Below, in pieces: positions 3,552 through 5,935 of a stretch of DNA of 5,935 bases. Made by a program: the position numbers and the translations under genes. Under the pieces are notes generated by a model that saw only the letters and a program-made list of their open reading frames with translations, searched no databases and was not told the DNA's origin. The stretch's first letter is position 1; each line of letters starts with the position of its first letter. Location of the stretch: the NCBI GenBank assembly GCA_902489185.1, contig CABTZC010000140.1:1-5935 (forward strand), in the 5' to 3' direction. The stretch comes from an uncultured Brevibacterium sp. (GTDB taxonomy: Bacteria; Actinomycetota; Actinomycetes; Actinomycetales; Brevibacteriaceae).

Positions 3552-5935
3552 CTAGCGACCGGTCAAGCCCCATGCGTCTTCACTGGAAGCCTCCACGACC
3601 TCCAGGCCAGTTTCGGGGTCAATGTCGCCGGCTTTTAACTCGCCAGCTCCCCCGTCACCAGCGGCGTTTCCGTCGCCAGGGTTAACGACCTCGGCGGCCT
3701 GCGAGTACGGCGCATTGCCCTGTTCCTGGTCACCACCCCCAGCAGATGAGTCCTCAGGTGGGGCATCGCCGCGAATGAACGCCAGGGTGCTTGCCAGGTC
3801 GTCGGGCTTGACCAGCACATCGCGAGCTTTGGACCCTTCGGACGGCCCCACAATTCCACGGGATTCCATCAGGTCCATGAGACGACCCGCCTTGGCGAAC
3901 CCAACGCGCAACTTGCGTTGCAGCATCGAGGTCGAACCAAACTGCGTGGTGATGACCAGCTCAGCGGCCTGGAGCAGAACGTCCATGTCGTCGCCGATCT
4001 CTTCATCGATCTGCTTCTTAGGCGCACTGGTCTGCACATCTTCGCGGTAGTTAGGCGCAAGCTGGGTCTTAACATGCTTGACCACTTCTTCAATTTCAGA
4101 CTCGTTGACCCACGAACCCTGCACACGCATGGGCTTGGACTTACCCATGGGCAAGAACAGTGCGTCACCTTGACCGATGAGCTTCTCGGCACCGGGCATA
4201 TCCAAGATCACTCGCGAGTCCGCCAGCGAGGAGGTTGCAAAGGCCAGGCGTGACGGCACGTTTGCCTTAATCAGACCGGTAACAACGTCAACGGATGGAC
4301 GCTGAGTCGCAAGCACCAAGTGGATTCCGGCAGCACGAGCCAACTGCGTAATGCGCTGAATCGAGGCTTCCACGTCACGTGGCGCAACCATCATGAGGTC
4401 CGCCAACTCATCCACAACCACCAGCAGGTACGGGTACGGCTGCAGTTTGCGTTCAGAGCCAGGCGGTGGCGTGAGGCGTCCTTCGCGCACAGCCTGGTTG
4501 AACTCGCGTACGTGTTTAAACCCAAAGTGAGCGAGGTCGTCGTAGCGGGCGTCCATTTCACGCACCACCCATTCGAGGGCTTCAGCAGCCTTTTTCGGGT
4601 TGGTGATGATGGGCGTAATCAGATGCGGAATACCTTCGTAAATGGTCAGTTCCACACGTTTGGGGTCAACCAGGATCATGCGCACTTCATCTGGCGTTGC
4701 ACGCATCATGATGGACGTGATCATGGAGTTGACGAACGACGACTTACCAGAGCCGGTCGCACCCGCCACCAGCAGGTGCGGCATCTTGGCCAAATCGGCA
4801 ACAACGAAGCCACCTTCAACGTCTTTACCAACACCCACGACCATCGGTTTGTCGGTTCCACGTGCCGCCTGGGAGCGCAGAACGTCGCCCAGCGCCACGG
4901 TTTCGCGGTCTGCGTTGGGGATTTCAATACCAATGGCCTTCTTGCCGGGAATTGGTGACAAGATGCGCACGTCGGCGCTGGCAACCGCGTATGCGATGTT
5001 CTTTTCGAGTGCGGTGACCTTTTCGACCTTGGTGCCGGGCTCCAACTCAACTTCATACCTGGTCACTGTTGGGCCACGCGAGAAGCCAGTGACGGCAGCG
5101 TTGATCTTGAACTGCTCAAACACTTCACGCAGAGCTTCAACCACGCGGTCATTAACTTCCGAGCGCTCCTTTGGTGGTGGCCCTGCCGTGAGCATGTCCG
5201 ATGCGGGCAGCGTGTATGTGACATCACCGGCGAGCTCGAGCTGCTCAACCCGTTGGGGCAGTTCACCTGTTGCAACGGGTGCCGGAGTGTTGACGGTGGG
5301 CACCGTGTTGGCCGGGTCGGGCTTGCGGTCGATCGCGCGAGTAGCAGCTTCTTCTGCTTGGGCTCCTGCGGTTTCGCCGGGCAGTGTGGCGTCTAGCCCT
5401 TGGTCGCGTTTGAGTTGCGCAGCCTCACGTTCGGCCTTCGTGGGGCGACGCTGACCAGGCTTGTATTTTGGTTCCTCTACGTCTTGATCGACGTCGTAAA
5501 TCTCGCTGTTGAGCACCCGAGTAGGTGCGTCTTCTGCGGCCGGTGGGGCGACCTCGGCGTCCTTGCCCGAGATGTCATCAATAGTTGCCTTGTCATAGGC
5601 GCGGGTGACTTCTTCGCCGTCTTTCTTCTTTGAGCGGCGCTTGCGTCCCATGGGTTTGAGAGTCGAGGTGCGCTGGTTGGTGGCCACGAGGTCGACGCTG
5701 GCGTTGTCATCATCGGCGTCAGTGGCACCCCCCTCTGTGGGCCCGCCAGTGAGGCGGTTGTAGAGGCCTACGAGGCGCTCCGGGACCCTAACGACTGGCG
5801 TTGCGGTGATCACCAGGACGCTGAAGAGTGCGATGAGCACCAGGATTGGTACGGCCACGTATACGGTTGCCGCGGTGACGAGCGGGCTGGACACGATGTA
5901 GCCCAGCGCTCCCCCGCCGTTGGCCATGGCCTCAC
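3552..5935 (-). CDS. ftsK: DNA translocase FtsK/SpoIIIE, N-terminus outside window
   Basis: This septum-anchored hexameric ATPase pumps chromosomal DNA at division. Residues are numbered from the ATG at 5927. The first visible part is one membrane helix (about 18-42), the last of the usual four; the frame is open upstream to the edge, so earlier helices and the true start are missing. A charged, Pro/Ala/Glu-rich linker follows (about 60-235). The motor has an alpha domain (255-345, including AAVTGFSRGPTVTRYEVELEPG), Walker A GATGSGKS (389-396), the VDPKRVEL segment (420-427), Walker B LLVVVDE (501-507) and ATQRPSVDVVTG (540-551). The gamma winged-helix domain (about 646-707, with TTQFGSTSMLQRKLRVGFAKAGRLMDLME) would read the orienting DNA motif. 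An acidic Gly-rich tail of about 80 residues ends in DAWGLTGR. The stop is TAG. pgsA follows after 24 nt, probably in one operon. Confidence 0.97.
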   Translation of the reverse strand, partial: EAMANGGGALGYIVSSPLVTAATVYVAVPILVLIALFSVLVITATPVVRVPERLVGLYNRLTGGPTEGGATDADDDNASVDLVATNQRTSTLKPMGRKRRSKKKDGEEVTRAYDKATIDDISGKDAEVAPPAAEDAPTRVLNSEIYDVDQDVEEPKYKPGQRRPTKAEREAAQLKRDQGLDATLPGETAGAQAEEAATRAIDRKPDPANTVPTVNTPAPVATGELPQRVEQLELAGDVTYTLPASDMLTAGPPPKERSEVNDRVVEALREVFEQFKINAAVTGFSRGPTVTRYEVELEPGTKVEKVTALEKNIAYAVASADVRILSPIPGKKAIGIEIPNADRETVALGDVLRSQAARGTDKPMVVGVGKDVEGGFVVADLAKMPHLLVAGATGSGKSSFVNSMITSIMMRATPDEVRMILVDPKRVELTIYEGIPHLITPIITNPKKAAEALEWVVREMDARYDDLAHFGFKHVREFNQAVREGRLTPPPGSERKLQPYPYLLVVVDELADLMMVAPRDVEASIQRITQLARAAGIHLVLATQRPSVDVVTGLIKANVPSRLAFATSSLADSRVILDMPGAEKLIGQGDALFLPMGKSKPMRVQGSWVNESEIEEVVKHVKTQLAPNYREDVQTSAPKKQIDEEIGDDMDVLLQAAELVITTQFGSTSMLQRKLRVGFAKAGRLMDLMESRGIVGPSEGSKARDVLVKPDDLASTLAFIRGDAPPEDSSAGGGDQEQGNAPYSQAAEVVNPGDGNAAGDGGAGELKAGDIDPETGLEVVEASSEDAWGLTGR

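Noticed and set aside
4642..5454. Long open frame on the plus strand inside ftsK (270 codons)
   Set aside because: It is opposite a clear FtsK motor with all motifs; its Ser/Ala/Thr/Arg-rich composition is typical of an antisense shadow and no domain is recognisable.
5925..5927. ATG at 5927 as the true ftsK start
   Set aside because: The frame is open upstream to the window edge, and the protein from this ATG would have only one of the usual four membrane helices. GGGALG before a last helix is typical of the interior of FtsK, so the real start is outside the window.
1..5935. An undescribed defence, mobile or biosynthetic system
   Set aside because: Every gene-sized region is accounted for by conserved actinobacterial core genes in a common order; no transposase, repeat array, toxin-antitoxin pair or RNA gene was seen on either strand.

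Overview
The window is a chromosomal core region from an actinobacterium of moderate GC content. All real genes lie on the minus strand, so transcription runs from high to low coordinates: ftsK (5'-truncated) - pgsA - cinA C-terminal domain gene - clgR-type regulator - DUF3046 gene - recA - recX (3'-truncated). This gene order, the DUF3046 protein (a small family seen in Actinobacteria) and actinobacterial-type damage-response promoter motifs all point to that phylum. The genus cannot be read from this sequence; a moderate-GC member such as one of the Actinomycetaceae is only a guess. I see no mobile element, CRISPR array, tRNA or rRNA, and no accessory cargo.

Layout in transcription order. 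From 5935 to 3552 is the FtsK DNA translocase, which continues beyond the window edge. After 24 nt come pgsA (3527-2829) and the cinA-type gene (2839-2324), which overlap by 11 nt. A 100-nt intergenic region (2323-2224) holds a candidate promoter, a 12-bp palindrome and an inverted repeat. The clgR-type XRE regulator follows (2223-1897, TTG start, four consecutive in-frame stops), then an 81-nt gap and the DUF3046 gene (1815-1585, GTG start). A 178-nt control region (1584-1407) precedes recA (1406-354), and recX starts 6 nt after the recA stop and runs off the window.

The recA control region is the most informative part. It shows a LexA/SOS box (GAAC-N4-GTTC) with a distal -10 candidate, then an intrinsic-terminator-like hairpin, then a proximal promoter matching the LexA-independent PafBC/RecA-NDp consensus (TTGTCRGTG-N8-TANNNT). 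A 7-nt CCTCCTC tract inside the proximal promoter spacer is perfectly complementary to the recA Shine-Dalgarno. It would be present only in transcripts that start upstream, which suggests that promoter choice could change recA translation.

Functionally the cluster combines chromosome segregation (FtsK), phospholipid synthesis (PgsA), probable pyridine nucleotide salvage (CinA/PncC), proteolysis-stress regulation (ClgR) and homologous recombination with its modulator (RecA/RecX). The genes are standard; novelty, if any, lies in the regulatory architecture upstream of recA and clgR rather than in an undescribed protein system.
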